A stretch of 20,438 nucleotides of DNA from Gaiellasilicea sp046594445 (GCA_046594445.1 JBKJSM010000111.1:1-20438), one strand, 5' to 3'. Counted from the first letter of the stretch, positions 6,302-14,162 are shown. Program-made: numbers and translations. The notes: generated from the letters alone by a model not told the origin.

Positions 6302-7447
6302 ATGGACTTCGAGACGCGTGCCATCCACGAGGGCCAGGAGCCCGACCCCGCGACCGGCGCGATCATCACGCCGATCTACCAGACCTCCACGTTCGTGCAG
6401 GAGGCGGTCGGCGTCCACAAGGGCTACGACTATGCGCGTGTCGCGAACCCGACGCGGACGGCGCTGCAGGTCGCGCTCGCGTCGCTCGAGAACGCCGAGC
6501 ACGGCGTCGCGTTCTCCTCCGGTCTCGGCGCGACGACCACGCTGATGCACCTCGTCAACCCTGGCGAGCGCGTCGTCCTGATCGCCGATGTCTACGGCGG
6601 CGTCTACCGGATGACCTCGCAGGTCTACGAGCCGAAGGGCTACCTGTTCGACTACCTCCCGGCGGCCGACTTCCCGAAGCTCGCCGACCACCTCGACGGC
6701 AACACCAAGCTGGTCTGGGTCGAGACGCCGTCCAACCCGATGCTGAACGTCGTCGACATCCGCGCCGCCGCCGATGCCGCCCACGCGGCCGGCGCGATCC
6801 TCGTCGTCGACAACACCTTCGCGACGCCCTATCTCCAGAACCCGCTCGACCTCGGCGCCGACGTCGTCCTCCATTCGACCACCAAGTACCTCGGTGGCCA
6901 CTCGGACGTGGTCGGGGGCTTCTGCGGCACGAACGACCCAACGATCGCAGAGCGCCTCTACTTCCTGCAGAAGTCACTCGGCGCGGTTCCCGGCCCGTTC
7001 GACTCCTGGCTCGTCCTGCGCGGGATCAAGACGCTCGCCGTGCGGATGCGCCAACACTGCGAGAACGCCCGCGTGATCGCGGGCTGGCTTGCCGAGCAGC
7101 CGGGCGTCGAGCAGGTGCTGTATCCCGGCCTACCCTCGCATCCGGGCCACGAGATCGCGAAGCGGCAGATGCGCGACTTCGGCGGAATGATCTCGTTCCT
7201 CGCCGACTCGGAGGACACGGCGGTCGAGCTCGTTGGCCGGACGAAGATCTTCCAGCTCGCCGAATCGCTCGGCGGCGTCGAGAGCCTGATCGAGCATCCG
7301 GCGCGGATGACGCACGCCTCGACCGCCGACGCGCCCTTCGCGGCGCCGCGCAACCTCGTCCGCCTCTCCGTTGGAATCGAGTCGGTTGACGACCTCGTCG
7401 CCGACCTCGCCCTCGCGCTCGCCCCCGCAGTCGCGCACGCCAAGTAG
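6302..7447 (+). CDS. metB: Cystathionine gamma-synthase / gamma-lyase (Cys/Met metabolism PLP enzyme)
   Basis: 381 residues, full length for the fold-type I Cys/Met metabolism PLP family. The synthase joins O-acyl-homoserine and cysteine to make cystathionine; the lyase runs breakdown to cysteine. The start ETRAIHEGQEPDPATGAI and TPIYQTSTF are diagnostic. Tyr44 and Arg46 (YDYARVANPTR) are the phosphate-binding residues contributed to the partner subunit, Asp170 (VVDNTFATPYLQNP) contacts the pyridine nitrogen, and Lys195 (HSTTKYLGGHSD) is the PLP lysine. SLGGVESLIEHPARMTH closes the active site. Sequence alone does not settle synthase versus lyase, so the symbol is tentative. No clear ribosome site precedes ATG 6302, and the 9-nt gap leaves no room for a SAM riboswitch. 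Confidence 0.93.
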   Translation: MDFETRAIHEGQEPDPATGAIITPIYQTSTFVQEAVGVHKGYDYARVANPTRTALQVALASLENAEHGVAFSSGLGATTTLMHLVNPGERVVLIADVYGGVYRMTSQVYEPKGYLFDYLPAADFPKLADHLDGNTKLVWVETPSNPMLNVVDIRAAADAAHAAGAILVVDNTFATPYLQNPLDLGADVVLHSTTKYLGGHSDVVGGFCGTNDPTIAERLYFLQKSLGAVPGPFDSWLVLRGIKTLAVRMRQHCENARVIAGWLAEQPGVEQVLYPGLPSHPGHEIAKRQMRDFGGMISFLADSEDTAVELVGRTKIFQLAESLGGVESLIEHPARMTHASTADAPFAAPRNLVRLSVGIESVDDLVADLALALAPAVAHAK

Positions 7448-7450
7448 CAC

Positions 7451-8284
7451 GTGCCGATCGACCTGCTCCACGCGGGCGCCGAGAAGAGCGTCGGGGTGTA
7501 CCTGATCGAGACGCCCGACGGACTGGCCCTCTTCGACTGCGGGCCGGCGAGCTGCATCCCGGCGCTGAAGGCGGGGCTCGCGGAGCGGGGGCACGAACTC
7601 GACGATCTGAAGCACCTGCTGCTCTCGCACATCCACCTCGACCACGCCGGCGCCGCGGGGTCGCTCGTTCGCGAGCATCCGGCGCTCGAAGTCCACGTCT
7701 CGGCGATCGGCGCGCCGCACCTCGTCGACCCCTCACGCCTCGAGCGAAGTGCTCGGCGCCTCTACGGCGAGACCTTCGACACGCTCTGGGGCGAGCTCGC
7801 TCCCGTGCCGGAGGCGAACGTTCGCGTCGCGACGGGGCGCGCGGCGGGGCTGGAGGTCTTCGCCGCGCCCGGGCACGCGTCGCATCACGTCTGCTACTCC
7901 GATGGCACGACGCTCTATGCGGGTGACGCCGCCGGCGTCCGCATCCAACCGAGCCCCTTCGTGCTACCGCCGACGCCGCCCCCGGACGTCGACGTGGAGG
8001 CCTGGTACCGGACGCTCGAGGAGATCGAGCGCCGCGCCCCCGAGCGGCTGGCGCTGATCCACTTCGGCTATGCGAACGACGTCAGCCGACACCTCGGGGA
8101 GCTGCGCGAGCGACTCGACATCTGGTCGAGGCGGGTCGAGGAGGGTGCAACCGAGGAGGAGTTCGTCGCCAAGGCCAAGGCCGACCTGCCGCCCGAGGAA
8201 GCCGAAGGCTACGATCGCGCGATGCCGTTCTGGCAGTCCTACGCGGGCCTCGCGCGCTACTGGGAGAAGCGGCGCCAGGCATGA
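7451..8284 (+). CDS. Metallo-beta-lactamase-fold hydrolase
   Basis: 277 residues from GTG 7451, 3 nt after the preceding stop. The MBL di-metal site is complete: His60, His62, Asp64 and His65 in LSHIHLDHAG, His142 in APGHASHH, Asp159 in LYAGDAAG and His203 in LIHFGY. The C-terminal 70 residues are helical and charged (RLDIWSRRVEEGATEEEF and on), as in MBL enzymes near glyoxalase II and lactonases. Thioester or lactone hydrolysis is likely but the substrate is unknown. The stop overlaps the next start (ATGA at 8281-8284). The GTG lies within the palindrome GCACGTGC (7447-7454), probably by chance. Confidence 0.92.
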   Translation: MPIDLLHAGAEKSVGVYLIETPDGLALFDCGPASCIPALKAGLAERGHELDDLKHLLLSHIHLDHAGAAGSLVREHPALEVHVSAIGAPHLVDPSRLERSARRLYGETFDTLWGELAPVPEANVRVATGRAAGLEVFAAPGHASHHVCYSDGTTLYAGDAAGVRIQPSPFVLPPTPPPDVDVEAWYRTLEEIERRAPERLALIHFGYANDVSRHLGELRERLDIWSRRVEEGATEEEFVAKAKADLPPEEAEGYDRAMPFWQSYAGLARYWEKRRQA

Positions 8285-8664
8285 GGCCGATCCCGCCCGA
8301 GGTGGAGGCTTTTCTGCGCGAGCCGAACCCGGCCGTCGTGGGGACGCTACGCGCCGACGGCTCCCCCCACACCGTTCCAACCTGGTACGGCTGGGAGGAC
8401 GGGCTCGTGCTCCTGAACATGGACGGCACGCGGAAGCGCCTGGAGCACCTTCGGCGCGACCCGCGGGTGTCGCTGACCGTGCTCGACAAGGACAACTGGT
8501 ACGAGCACGTTTCCCTCAGCGGGGTCGTCGACCGCCTCCTCGACGACATCGGGCTCGTGGACATCGACCGTCTCGCGATCCGCTACACGGGCAAGCCCTA
8601 CCGGAACCGCACGAGCCCGCGCGTCAGCGCGTGGATGCAACCCGAGCGCTGGAACCGGTGGTGA
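8281..8664 (+). CDS. Small split-barrel FMN/F420-dependent oxidoreductase family protein
   Basis: 127 residues, one pyridoxamine-5'-phosphate-oxidase-like split barrel. Features are VEAFLREPNPAVVGTLRADG (strand 1-2), SPHTVPTWYGWEDGLVLLNM, the cofactor-phosphate segment GTRKRLEHLRRDPRVSLTV, and YEHVSLSGVVD. This layout fits the FDOR-B group, in which actinobacterial members bind F420, FMN or haem-related cofactors. It could reduce an enone or quinone, or act on a product of the MBL hydrolase with which it shares an ATGA junction. The C-terminal NRTSPRVSAWMQPERWNRW is typical of the group. Its stop directly abuts the stop of the convergent MATE gene, with no base between them. Confidence 0.88.
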   Translation: MRPIPPEVEAFLREPNPAVVGTLRADGSPHTVPTWYGWEDGLVLLNMDGTRKRLEHLRRDPRVSLTVLDKDNWYEHVSLSGVVDRLLDDIGLVDIDRLAIRYTGKPYRNRTSPRVSAWMQPERWNRW

Positions 8665-8691
8665 TCAGGCCCAGCCGGTGACGAGCCAGCG
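8647..8691. terminator. Possible bidirectional stem-loop at a convergent junction
   Basis: CGCTGG (8647-8652) pairs with CCAGCG (8686-8691), and ACCGG (8654-8658) with CCGGT (8675-8679), around the palindrome TGATCA (8662-8667) formed by the two abutting stop codons. The internal loop is asymmetric and there is no T-run, so it may be a weak pause or rho-assisted site, or simply chance in GC-rich coding DNA. Confidence 0.22.
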
Positions 8692-9966
8692 GCGCCCGGC
8701 GAAGCGGTGCCACATCAGGACAAGCCGGACACAGATCAGGACGACGAGCGCCGACCAGACGCCGACGATCCCCCAGTCGAAGGCGAGCGCGGCGAGCGCC
8801 ACGGAGGCGGAGGCGGCAAACGACACGACCATCGACCACATCAGGTAGCGGCCGTCGCCGGCGCCGATCAGGATCCCGTCGAGCGCGAAGACCGCCCCGT
8901 TCAGCGGCTGCATCAGCGCGAAGAGAAGCCAGATCGCCTGCGCGCGCTCGACGACGGCCTCGTCGCTCGTGAACACGTACGGGAGCACTCCCTTGAGCGC
9001 GAGCATGACGATCGCGAAGAGGACGCCCACGTAGACAGAGAGCCAGATCATCCGGACGCTTGCTGCGTACGCCCGGTCAGTATCGCCGGCGCCGAGACCG
9101 CGGCCGACGATCACCTGGCCGGCGATCGCAATCGCATCGAGGAGGAAGGCGAGGAAGATCCAGAGCGTGAAGGCGACTTGGTGCGCGGCGAGTGAGGCGT
9201 CGCCGAAGCGCGCGATCACGGCGCCGGCGAGCGTGAAGGCGCCGAGCAGCGCCGCCGTCCTGACGAAGATGTGCCGGCCAATCACGAGCAACCGCCGCAT
9301 CAACTCGCGCGACGGCCGCATGGCGCCGCGGGCAGCACGGAGAAGCACGACGATGAAAGCAGCGCCCATCCCTGCCTGCGCGATCACGGTGCTCCATGCC
9401 GAGCCCTCGATTCCCCAGCCGAACCCGTAGACGAACAGCACCTCGAGCACGAGATTCACGACGTTCGCCGCGATCACGATCACGAGCGGCGTCCGCAGGT
9501 TGGCGACTCCCCGCAAGTACCCCTGGCCGCCGAGCGCGAGGAACGCGAACGGCAGTCCCAGGGCCGCGATCCGCATGTACGTGACGGCGTAGCCGGCGGT
9601 ATCGCCCTCGCCGCCCATCAAACCGACGATCTGCGGCGCCAGCGCGATCACGACGGCGGAGATCGCGAGCCCGAAGCCGAGCGAGAGCCAGAGCGCCTGC
9701 GCACCGAGGCGGCTTGCGACCTTCGCCTCCCCCGCCCCGGACGCGCGCCCGACCTGCGCAGTCGTCCCGTACTGGAGGAAGTTGAAGACGCCGAAGAGGC
9801 CGGTAAGGACGGTCGCAGCGATCCCGAGCGCGGCCAGCTGCGGCCGCCCGAGGTGGCCGACGATCGCCGTGTCCACGAGGACGTAGAGCGGCTCGGCCGC
9901 GAGCGCGCCGAGCGCGGGCACCGCGAGCTTCAGGATCTCGCGGTCGTACTGGCTCCGGAGCCGCAC
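8665..9966 (-). CDS. MATE family efflux transporter (DinF-like)
   Basis: 433 residues with about 12 hydrophobic segments in two halves, as expected for multidrug and toxic compound extrusion carriers driven by Na+ or H+ gradients. The N-terminus REILKLAVPALGALAAEPLY and LVDTAIVGHLGRPQLAALGI are the MATE signature; the second half has the equivalent AHQVAFTLWIFLAFLLDAIA and GQVIVGRGLGAGD. The AVPALGALAAEPLYVLVDTA pattern fits the DinF branch. It starts at GTG 9966, whose first base is also the last base of the short-chain dehydrogenase stop (TAGTG), so it is probably translated by coupling as the last gene of the CDF, dehydrogenase, MATE unit. The transported compound is unknown. Confidence 0.93.
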   Translation of the reverse strand: MRLRSQYDREILKLAVPALGALAAEPLYVLVDTAIVGHLGRPQLAALGIAATVLTGLFGVFNFLQYGTTAQVGRASGAGEAKVASRLGAQALWLSLGFGLAISAVVIALAPQIVGLMGGEGDTAGYAVTYMRIAALGLPFAFLALGGQGYLRGVANLRTPLVIVIAANVVNLVLEVLFVYGFGWGIEGSAWSTVIAQAGMGAAFIVVLLRAARGAMRPSRELMRRLLVIGRHIFVRTAALLGAFTLAGAVIARFGDASLAAHQVAFTLWIFLAFLLDAIAIAGQVIVGRGLGAGDTDRAYAASVRMIWLSVYVGVLFAIVMLALKGVLPYVFTSDEAVVERAQAIWLLFALMQPLNGAVFALDGILIGAGDGRYLMWSMVVSFAASASVALAALAFDWGIVGVWSALVVLICVRLVLMWHRFAGRRWLVTGWA

Positions 9967-10694
9967 TACTCTGCGCGGACGATGCGGGCGCCGCTCGACT
10001 GCGCGAGCGCCTTTACCACGATCTCGTCGATGTTCACGTGCGGCGGGCGCGTCAGCGCGAACATGACGCAGTCGGCGACCTCGTCGGGCGTGACCGGATC
10101 GAGCCCCGCGTAGACCGATTTGGCCGCGGCCTCGTCGCCGCGGAAGCGCACGACCGAGAACTCCGTCTCGACGAGCCCCGCGTCGACCGTCGTGATGCGG
10201 ATCGGCCGCCCGAGCAGGTCCTCCCGGAGCGCATAGGTGTAGCCGCGCACCGCGAACTTGGAGGCGATGTACGCGGAGCCGTTCGGGTACGCCTGCCGCC
10301 CGGCGATCGAGCCCATGTTGATGATGTGTCCGCCGTCCCGGATATGCGGCAGGCAGAGCCGTGTCATCCGCATCAGCCCGGCGACGTTCGTCGCGAGCAC
10401 GACCGCCTCGTCCTCCTCGGTCGACTCGGTCACCGGGTACCGGCCAAGCGCCAGGCCGGCGTTGTTGAAGAGGATGTCCACCCCGCCCAGCTCTGCGACC
10501 GCCGCCTCGACAAACCTTTCGCAGCTCTCCACATCGGTGACGTCGAGCTCGAGCGCGACGTCCGCGTCGATCCGCCCGACCCGCCGCGCCCCACCGGCCA
10601 CACGCACTCCCTCTGCGCGCAGGTCGCGCGCGACGGCCGCGCCGATCCCGCTCGAGGCGCCGCTGACGATCGCTGTCTTGCCCTGCAGGCTCAC
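9966..10694 (-). CDS. Short-chain dehydrogenase/reductase (YdfG-like)
   Basis: 242 residues, a classical SDR, NAD(P)-dependent and cytoplasmic. The glycine motif is SGASSGIG (11-18), NNAG is at 77-80, Ser129 lies in INMGSIAG, and the catalytic Tyr142 and Lys146 lie in SAYIASKFAV. VDAGLVETEFSVVRF and the PHVNIDEIVVKAL ending are typical of the YdfG/serine-3-dehydrogenase-like group, which oxidise 3-hydroxy acids, though substrate prediction within SDRs is weak. Arg38 and Arg37 (GGARRVGRI) after strand 2 suggest NADP. GTG 10694 overlaps the stop of the upstream CDF gene (GTGA). Its position between two exporters is unexplained. Confidence 0.92.
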   Translation of the reverse strand: MSLQGKTAIVSGASSGIGAAVARDLRAEGVRVAGGARRVGRIDADVALELDVTDVESCERFVEAAVAELGGVDILFNNAGLALGRYPVTESTEEDEAVVLATNVAGLMRMTRLCLPHIRDGGHIINMGSIAGRQAYPNGSAYIASKFAVRGYTYALREDLLGRPIRITTVDAGLVETEFSVVRFRGDEAAAKSVYAGLDPVTPDEVADCVMFALTRPPHVNIDEIVVKALAQSSGARIVRAE

Positions 10695-11569
10695 CGCGCG
10701 AGCTTAATCAGTCCCGGTGCGTGCTCGACCTGGAGGGTCGTGTGCGTCAGGGAGAACCGTTCGCGCAGGATCGTCTCGAGCGCCCGGCGGATCGCGTGGC
10801 AGTCCGCGCCGTCACCCACGAGCACGTGGGCGGAGAGCGCCGGGAAGCCCGACGTGATCGTCCAGAGGTGGAGGTCGTGCACGCCGACGACACCCTCCAC
10901 CGCTCCGATCGCGGTTCCCACCTCGCGCGCGTCCATGCCGGCGGGCGCCCCCTCGAGCAGGACGCCGACGGTCTCGCGCAACACGCGGAAGGTGCTGAGG
11001 ACGACGAGCACGCCGATCAGGAGACCCGCGACCGGGTCGGCGTGCGCCCAGCCGGTCGCGAGCACGACCAGGCCGGCGACGACCACTCCCACCGACGAGG
11101 CAAGGTCGGCGACGACGTGCAGCATCGCAGCGCGGACGTTAAGCCCGGTGCCGGCTCCGTGCAGGACGCGCACCACGATGAGGTTGACGAGGAGACCGGC
11201 CACGCCCGCGGCCAGCACCCAGCCGCCGGTCACATCCGGCGGGTCGGAGAGCCGCCCGACCGCCTCCCAGACGATCCAGCCGCCGAGCACGACCAGCACG
11301 AGCGCGTTGAGGAGTGCTGCCAAGACCTCGGCGCGGTGCCAACCGAAGCTCCGCTCGGGCGTCGCGGGGCGGCGTGCGAGCCAGGCGGCGACGAGCGCGA
11401 GACCGAGCGCGAGCCCGTCCGAGAGCATGTGCGCCGCGTCGGCGAGCAGCGCGAGCGACCCGGACACGAGACCGACGGCCGCCTCCACCCCTGCGAATGC
11501 CGCCACGAGCACGAGCGCGATCGCGAGCGCCCTGCTCTCTCCCCGGTGCCGGTGCCGGTGCACGCGCAC
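10691..11569 (-). CDS. Cation diffusion facilitator (CzcD/ZitB-like Zn/Co/Cd exporter)
   Basis: 292 residues, a CDF transporter exporting divalent metal in exchange for protons. The metal site is visible as the DxxHxxxD pattern, with Asp44, His47 and Asp51 (LLADAAHMLSDGLALG) in helix 2 and His151 and Asp155 (MLHVVADLASS) in helix 5; the HD-HD combination favours zinc. The C-terminal cytoplasmic domain (VEGVVGVHDLHLWTITSGFPALSAHV, His-containing end THTTLQVEH) is complete. The N-terminus is a short VHRHRHRG tract, encoded by a triple hexamer repeat, which may bind metal. GTG 11569 is the start; no clear ribosome site precedes it. It leads the minus-strand unit and diverges from the ABC importer with a 41-nt gap. 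Confidence 0.93.
   Translation of the reverse strand: MRVHRHRHRGESRALAIALVLVAAFAGVEAAVGLVSGSLALLADAAHMLSDGLALGLALVAAWLARRPATPERSFGWHRAEVLAALLNALVLVVLGGWIVWEAVGRLSDPPDVTGGWVLAAGVAGLLVNLIVVRVLHGAGTGLNVRAAMLHVVADLASSVGVVVAGLVVLATGWAHADPVAGLLIGVLVVLSTFRVLRETVGVLLEGAPAGMDAREVGTAIGAVEGVVGVHDLHLWTITSGFPALSAHVLVGDGADCHAIRRALETILRERFSLTHTTLQVEHAPGLIKLAR
11543..11560. repeat. Triple CCGGTG hexamer repeat in the CDF N-terminus
   Basis: CCGGTG occurs three times in tandem (11543-11548, 11549-11554, 11555-11560). On the minus strand it encodes His-Arg three times near the start of the CDF exporter. A change in repeat number would stay in frame and only alter the length of the basic/His tract. Confidence 0.8.
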
Positions 11570-11581
11570 AACGTAGCGTTG
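11569..11581. promoter_or_regulatory. Palindrome CAACG-TAG-CGTTG in the divergent gap (candidate operator)
   Basis: A 13-bp inverted repeat with 5-bp arms and a 3-bp centre spans the CDF start codon edge and the gap to the ABC operon. It lies just upstream of the candidate -10 of the importer genes, where a LacI- or GntR-type regulator could bind. No regulator gene is present in the window. Short palindromes like this occur by chance, so confidence is low. Confidence 0.3.
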
Positions 11582-11596
11582 CAGTTGACGGCCGTT

Positions 11597-11602
11597 TATG
11601 AT
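11597..11602 (+). promoter_or_regulatory. Candidate -10 element (TATGAT) of the ABC importer operon
   Basis: TATGAT is an AT-rich hexamer in otherwise GC-rich DNA, 8 nt before the TTG start at 11611. Initiation 6-7 nt downstream would give an mRNA with almost no leader, consistent with the absence of a Shine-Dalgarno before this start. A TTGACG (11585-11590) is too close to be its -35 element, and no good -35 is seen 16-18 nt upstream. Confidence 0.35.
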
Positions 11603-11610
11603 CCCCGACC

Positions 11611-12834
11611 TTGGCTGGGGTGACTTTTCAGGGGGTTTCGAAGATCTATCCCGACGGTACGCGGGCGGTCAACGAGATCAACCTCGCGATCGAGGACGGC
11701 GAGTTCATGGTGCTCGTCGGACCGTCCGGCTGCGGCAAGACGACGGCGCTGCGAATGGTCGCCGGCCTCGAGGAGGTCTCCGAGGGCGTGCTCCGCATCG
11801 GCGAGCGCATCGTCAACCACGTGCCCTCGCGCGACCGCGACATCGCGATGGTTTTCCAGAGCTATGCGCTCTACCCGCACCTCTCCGTCTACGACAACAT
11901 CGCGTTCGGGCTGAAGCTGAAGAAGACGCCCAAGCCGGAGATCGAGAAGCGGGTCAAGCATGCGGCGGGTCTGCTCGGCCTCGACGACCATCTTCAGCGC
12001 AAGCCCCGCTCGCTCTCGGGCGGGCAGCGGCAGCGCGTCGCGATGGGGCGCGCGATCGTGCGCGAGCCGCAGGCGTTCCTGATGGACGAGCCCCTCTCGA
12101 ACCTCGACGCCAAGCTGCGCGTGCAGATGCGCGCCGAGATCAGTCAGATCCAGTCGTCGCTCGGTGTCACGACCGTCTACGTCACCCACGACCAGGTCGA
12201 GGCGATGACGATGGGCGACCGGGTCGCAGTGATGCGCAAGGGCGAACTGCAGCAGGTGGCGTCCCCCCAGGAGCTCTACGACCGCCCCGTCAACCTCTTC
12301 GTGGGCGGTTTCATCGGCAGCCCTTCGATGAACCTGCTCGAGGCCCAGCTCGAGGAGACGAACGGAGCCATGACCGCGGTGATCGGGAGCCAGCGGATCG
12401 CCCTCGGCGACGAGACGATGAAGGCGCGCCCGGCGCTGCGGGCGTACGCCGGCCAGCAGGTCATCCTCGGCATCCGGCCCGAGGACCTCGAAGACGCCGC
12501 GCTCGACGAGGCCAGCGGCCTCGATCAAAGACTTCGGGGCGAAGTTGCGCTCCGCGAAGCGCTCGGCTCCGAGATCATGGCCCACATCAAGATCGACGCA
12601 CGGCCGGCGGCCACGGAGGACACCAAGGAACTCGCGAAGGACGCCGGCGCCGAGGGGCTCGCCGATCTCGACGCCGCGTCGGGTGCGACGATGATCGGGC
12701 GCTTCGGCGCCCGCTCGCAGGTCAAGGCCGGGCAGCCGGTCGAGGTCGCGGTCGACACGCGCGCACTGCACTTCTTCGAGCCCGATTCCGGGCTCGGGAT
12801 CTACGACGGAGATGAAAGAAAGGGGACCGGGTGA
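11611..12834 (+). CDS. Carbohydrate ABC transporter ATP-binding protein (UgpC/MsmK/MalK family)
   Basis: 407 residues. Walker A is GPSGCGKTT (37-45, Lys43), the Q-loop VFQSYALYPH (81-90), the signature LSGGQRQR (135-142), Walker B FLMDE (156-160) and the H-loop YVTHDQ. The C-terminal third is the OB/TOBE regulatory region of the MalK/UgpC type, with IRPEDLEDA and an extension around DARPAATEDTKELAKDAG that also occurs in other actinobacterial members. MAGVTFQGVSKIYPDGTRAV begins at TTG 11611 and matches the usual family N-terminus; GTG 11620 is a possible alternative. MsmK-type ATPases may serve several importers, but this one is directly joined to its own binding-protein gene by a TGATG overlap. 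It energises uptake at the cytoplasmic membrane. Confidence 0.94.
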   Translation: MAGVTFQGVSKIYPDGTRAVNEINLAIEDGEFMVLVGPSGCGKTTALRMVAGLEEVSEGVLRIGERIVNHVPSRDRDIAMVFQSYALYPHLSVYDNIAFGLKLKKTPKPEIEKRVKHAAGLLGLDDHLQRKPRSLSGGQRQRVAMGRAIVREPQAFLMDEPLSNLDAKLRVQMRAEISQIQSSLGVTTVYVTHDQVEAMTMGDRVAVMRKGELQQVASPQELYDRPVNLFVGGFIGSPSMNLLEAQLEETNGAMTAVIGSQRIALGDETMKARPALRAYAGQQVILGIRPEDLEDAALDEASGLDQRLRGEVALREALGSEIMAHIKIDARPAATEDTKELAKDAGAEGLADLDAASGATMIGRFGARSQVKAGQPVEVAVDTRALHFFEPDSGLGIYDGDERKGTG

Positions 12835-14156
12835 TGAGGAAGCACCGCTTGCTGCTTGTTCTAGCGTTGCTCGTCGGAGCGCTGTCGTTGCTCGCCGCGG
12901 GATGCGGCGGAGACGATGCCGAGGATGCCGGCGACGCGACAACCGAGGCCGCGACCACCGAGGCCGCGGCGGACGTCTCGGGATCGATCAAGATCGCCGG
13001 GCTCTGGACGGGCGGCGAAGGAGAGTCCTTCCAGGCCGTCCTCGACGGCTTCAAGGAGAAGTACCCGAACGTCACGGTCACCTACCAGCCGGCGGGAGAG
13101 GATCTTCCGACGATCCTCGCGACCGGAGTCGAGGGCGGCAACCCGCCGGACCTCGCCTCGCTGTCGTCGCCGGGAGTGATCAAGAGCTTCGTCGACAAGG
13201 GATCGCTCCAGCCGATCGACTTCGCCACCGACGCGCTCAACGAGAACTACTCGGAGAGCTTCGTCAACCTGACGACGTTCGACGGCAAGACCTACGGCGT
13301 CGTTTTCAAGGGCGCCAACAAGTCGACCATCTGGTACAACACGAAGGCGTTCGAGGACGCCGGGGTCGAGCCTCCCACGACGTGGGACGAGCTGCTGGCC
13401 GCCGGCGACACGCTGAAGGCATCCGGCGTCACGCCCTACTCGATCGGCGCCGCCGACGGGTGGACGCTCACGGATCTCTTCGAGAACGTCTACCTGCGGA
13501 CGGCGGGTCCCGAGAAGTACGACCAACTCGCGACCCACGCGATCCCGTGGACGGACCAGTCCGTCAAGGACGCGCTCGCTGAGATGGCGAAGATCTTCCA
13601 GTCGGACAACGTCGCCGGGGGCACGAGCAGCGCGCTCCAGACCGACTTCCCGACATCGGTGACGCAGGTCTTCACCGACCCGCCGAAGGCGGCCATGGTG
13701 ATGGAGGGCGACTTCGTCGGCACGTTCATCAACACGGAGACCAAGGCGAAGGTCGGCGAGGGCGCGGACGTCTTCACGTTCCCGTCTATCAACGACTCGC
13801 CGCCGGTCGTCGTCGGCGCCGGCGACAGCATCGTCATGTTCAAGGACAGCCCCGCCGCACGGGCGATGATCGAGTACCTCGCCTCCGCGGACGCGGCCAA
13901 GCTGTGGGCCGAGCGAGGCGGCTTCTCGTCGCCGAACAAGACGCTCGACGACAGCGTCTATCCGGACGACACAACGCGGAAGCTGGCTTCGGAGCTCGCG
14001 CAGGCGGAGACGTTCCGCTTCGATCTCTCCGACCTGCAGCCGCAGTTGCTGAACGAAGCGCTGTTCGCCGAGCTCGCGAACTTCGTCAAGGATCCCGCGA
14101 ACATCGACGGGACGACGGAGAAGCTCGAGGCGGCGGCGGTCAAGGCGTACCCGTAA
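12834..14156 (+). CDS. Extracellular sugar-binding lipoprotein (SBP family 1) of ABC importer
   Basis: 440 residues. A lipoprotein signal peptide (basic MRKHR, hydrophobic LLLVLALLVGALSLL) ends in lipobox LAAG-Cys24, so the mature protein is membrane-anchored outside the cell. An acidic, Thr/Ala-rich linker (25-48), partly made of a 15-bp tandem repeat at 12936-12965, leads to the solute-binding domain (GSIKIAGLWTGGEGESFQAV). YGVVFKGANKSTIWYNTKAFEDAG is the classic family-1 hinge region. MVMEGDFVG and an Asp/Asn-rich pocket suggest a carbohydrate or alpha-glucoside ligand, not determinable here. ATG 12834 follows AAAGGGG (12819-12825) at 8 nt spacing; GTG 12831 would add one residue. The stop is 6 nt before the permease start. 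Confidence 0.94.
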   Translation: MRKHRLLLVLALLVGALSLLAAGCGGDDAEDAGDATTEAATTEAAADVSGSIKIAGLWTGGEGESFQAVLDGFKEKYPNVTVTYQPAGEDLPTILATGVEGGNPPDLASLSSPGVIKSFVDKGSLQPIDFATDALNENYSESFVNLTTFDGKTYGVVFKGANKSTIWYNTKAFEDAGVEPPTTWDELLAAGDTLKASGVTPYSIGAADGWTLTDLFENVYLRTAGPEKYDQLATHAIPWTDQSVKDALAEMAKIFQSDNVAGGTSSALQTDFPTSVTQVFTDPPKAAMVMEGDFVGTFINTETKAKVGEGADVFTFPSINDSPPVVVGAGDSIVMFKDSPAARAMIEYLASADAAKLWAERGGFSSPNKTLDDSVYPDDTTRKLASELAQAETFRFDLSDLQPQLLNEALFAELANFVKDPANIDGTTEKLEAAAVKAYP

Positions 14157-14162
14157 AGACTC

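Noticed and set aside
6285..6310. SAM-responsive riboswitch before the cystathionine synthase-type gene.
   Set aside because: Only 9 nt separate it from the upstream gene, and no riboswitch-like pairing is seen in the flanking coding sequence.
5251..7389. A 712-codon plus-strand open frame spanning three genes.
   Set aside because: It crosses the YcaQ-like, methyltransferase and metB frames out of register and shows only Arg/Ala/Pro-rich sequence.
10038..11576. A 512-codon plus-strand open frame over the SDR and CDF genes.
   Set aside because: Low-complexity Arg/Ser/Thr/Pro translation, antisense to genes with complete catalytic motifs.
12570..12740. Extra segment in the C-terminal domain of the ABC ATPase (DARPAATEDTKELAKDAG region) as a possible novel insertion.
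   Set aside because: From recall, actinobacterial UgpC-type proteins commonly have a similar extension, so it is not unusual.
12936..12965. 15-bp tandem repeat in the lipoprotein linker as a CRISPR-like or mobile repeat.
   Set aside because: Two copies only, in frame, encoding a Thr/Glu/Ala spacer typical of lipoproteins.
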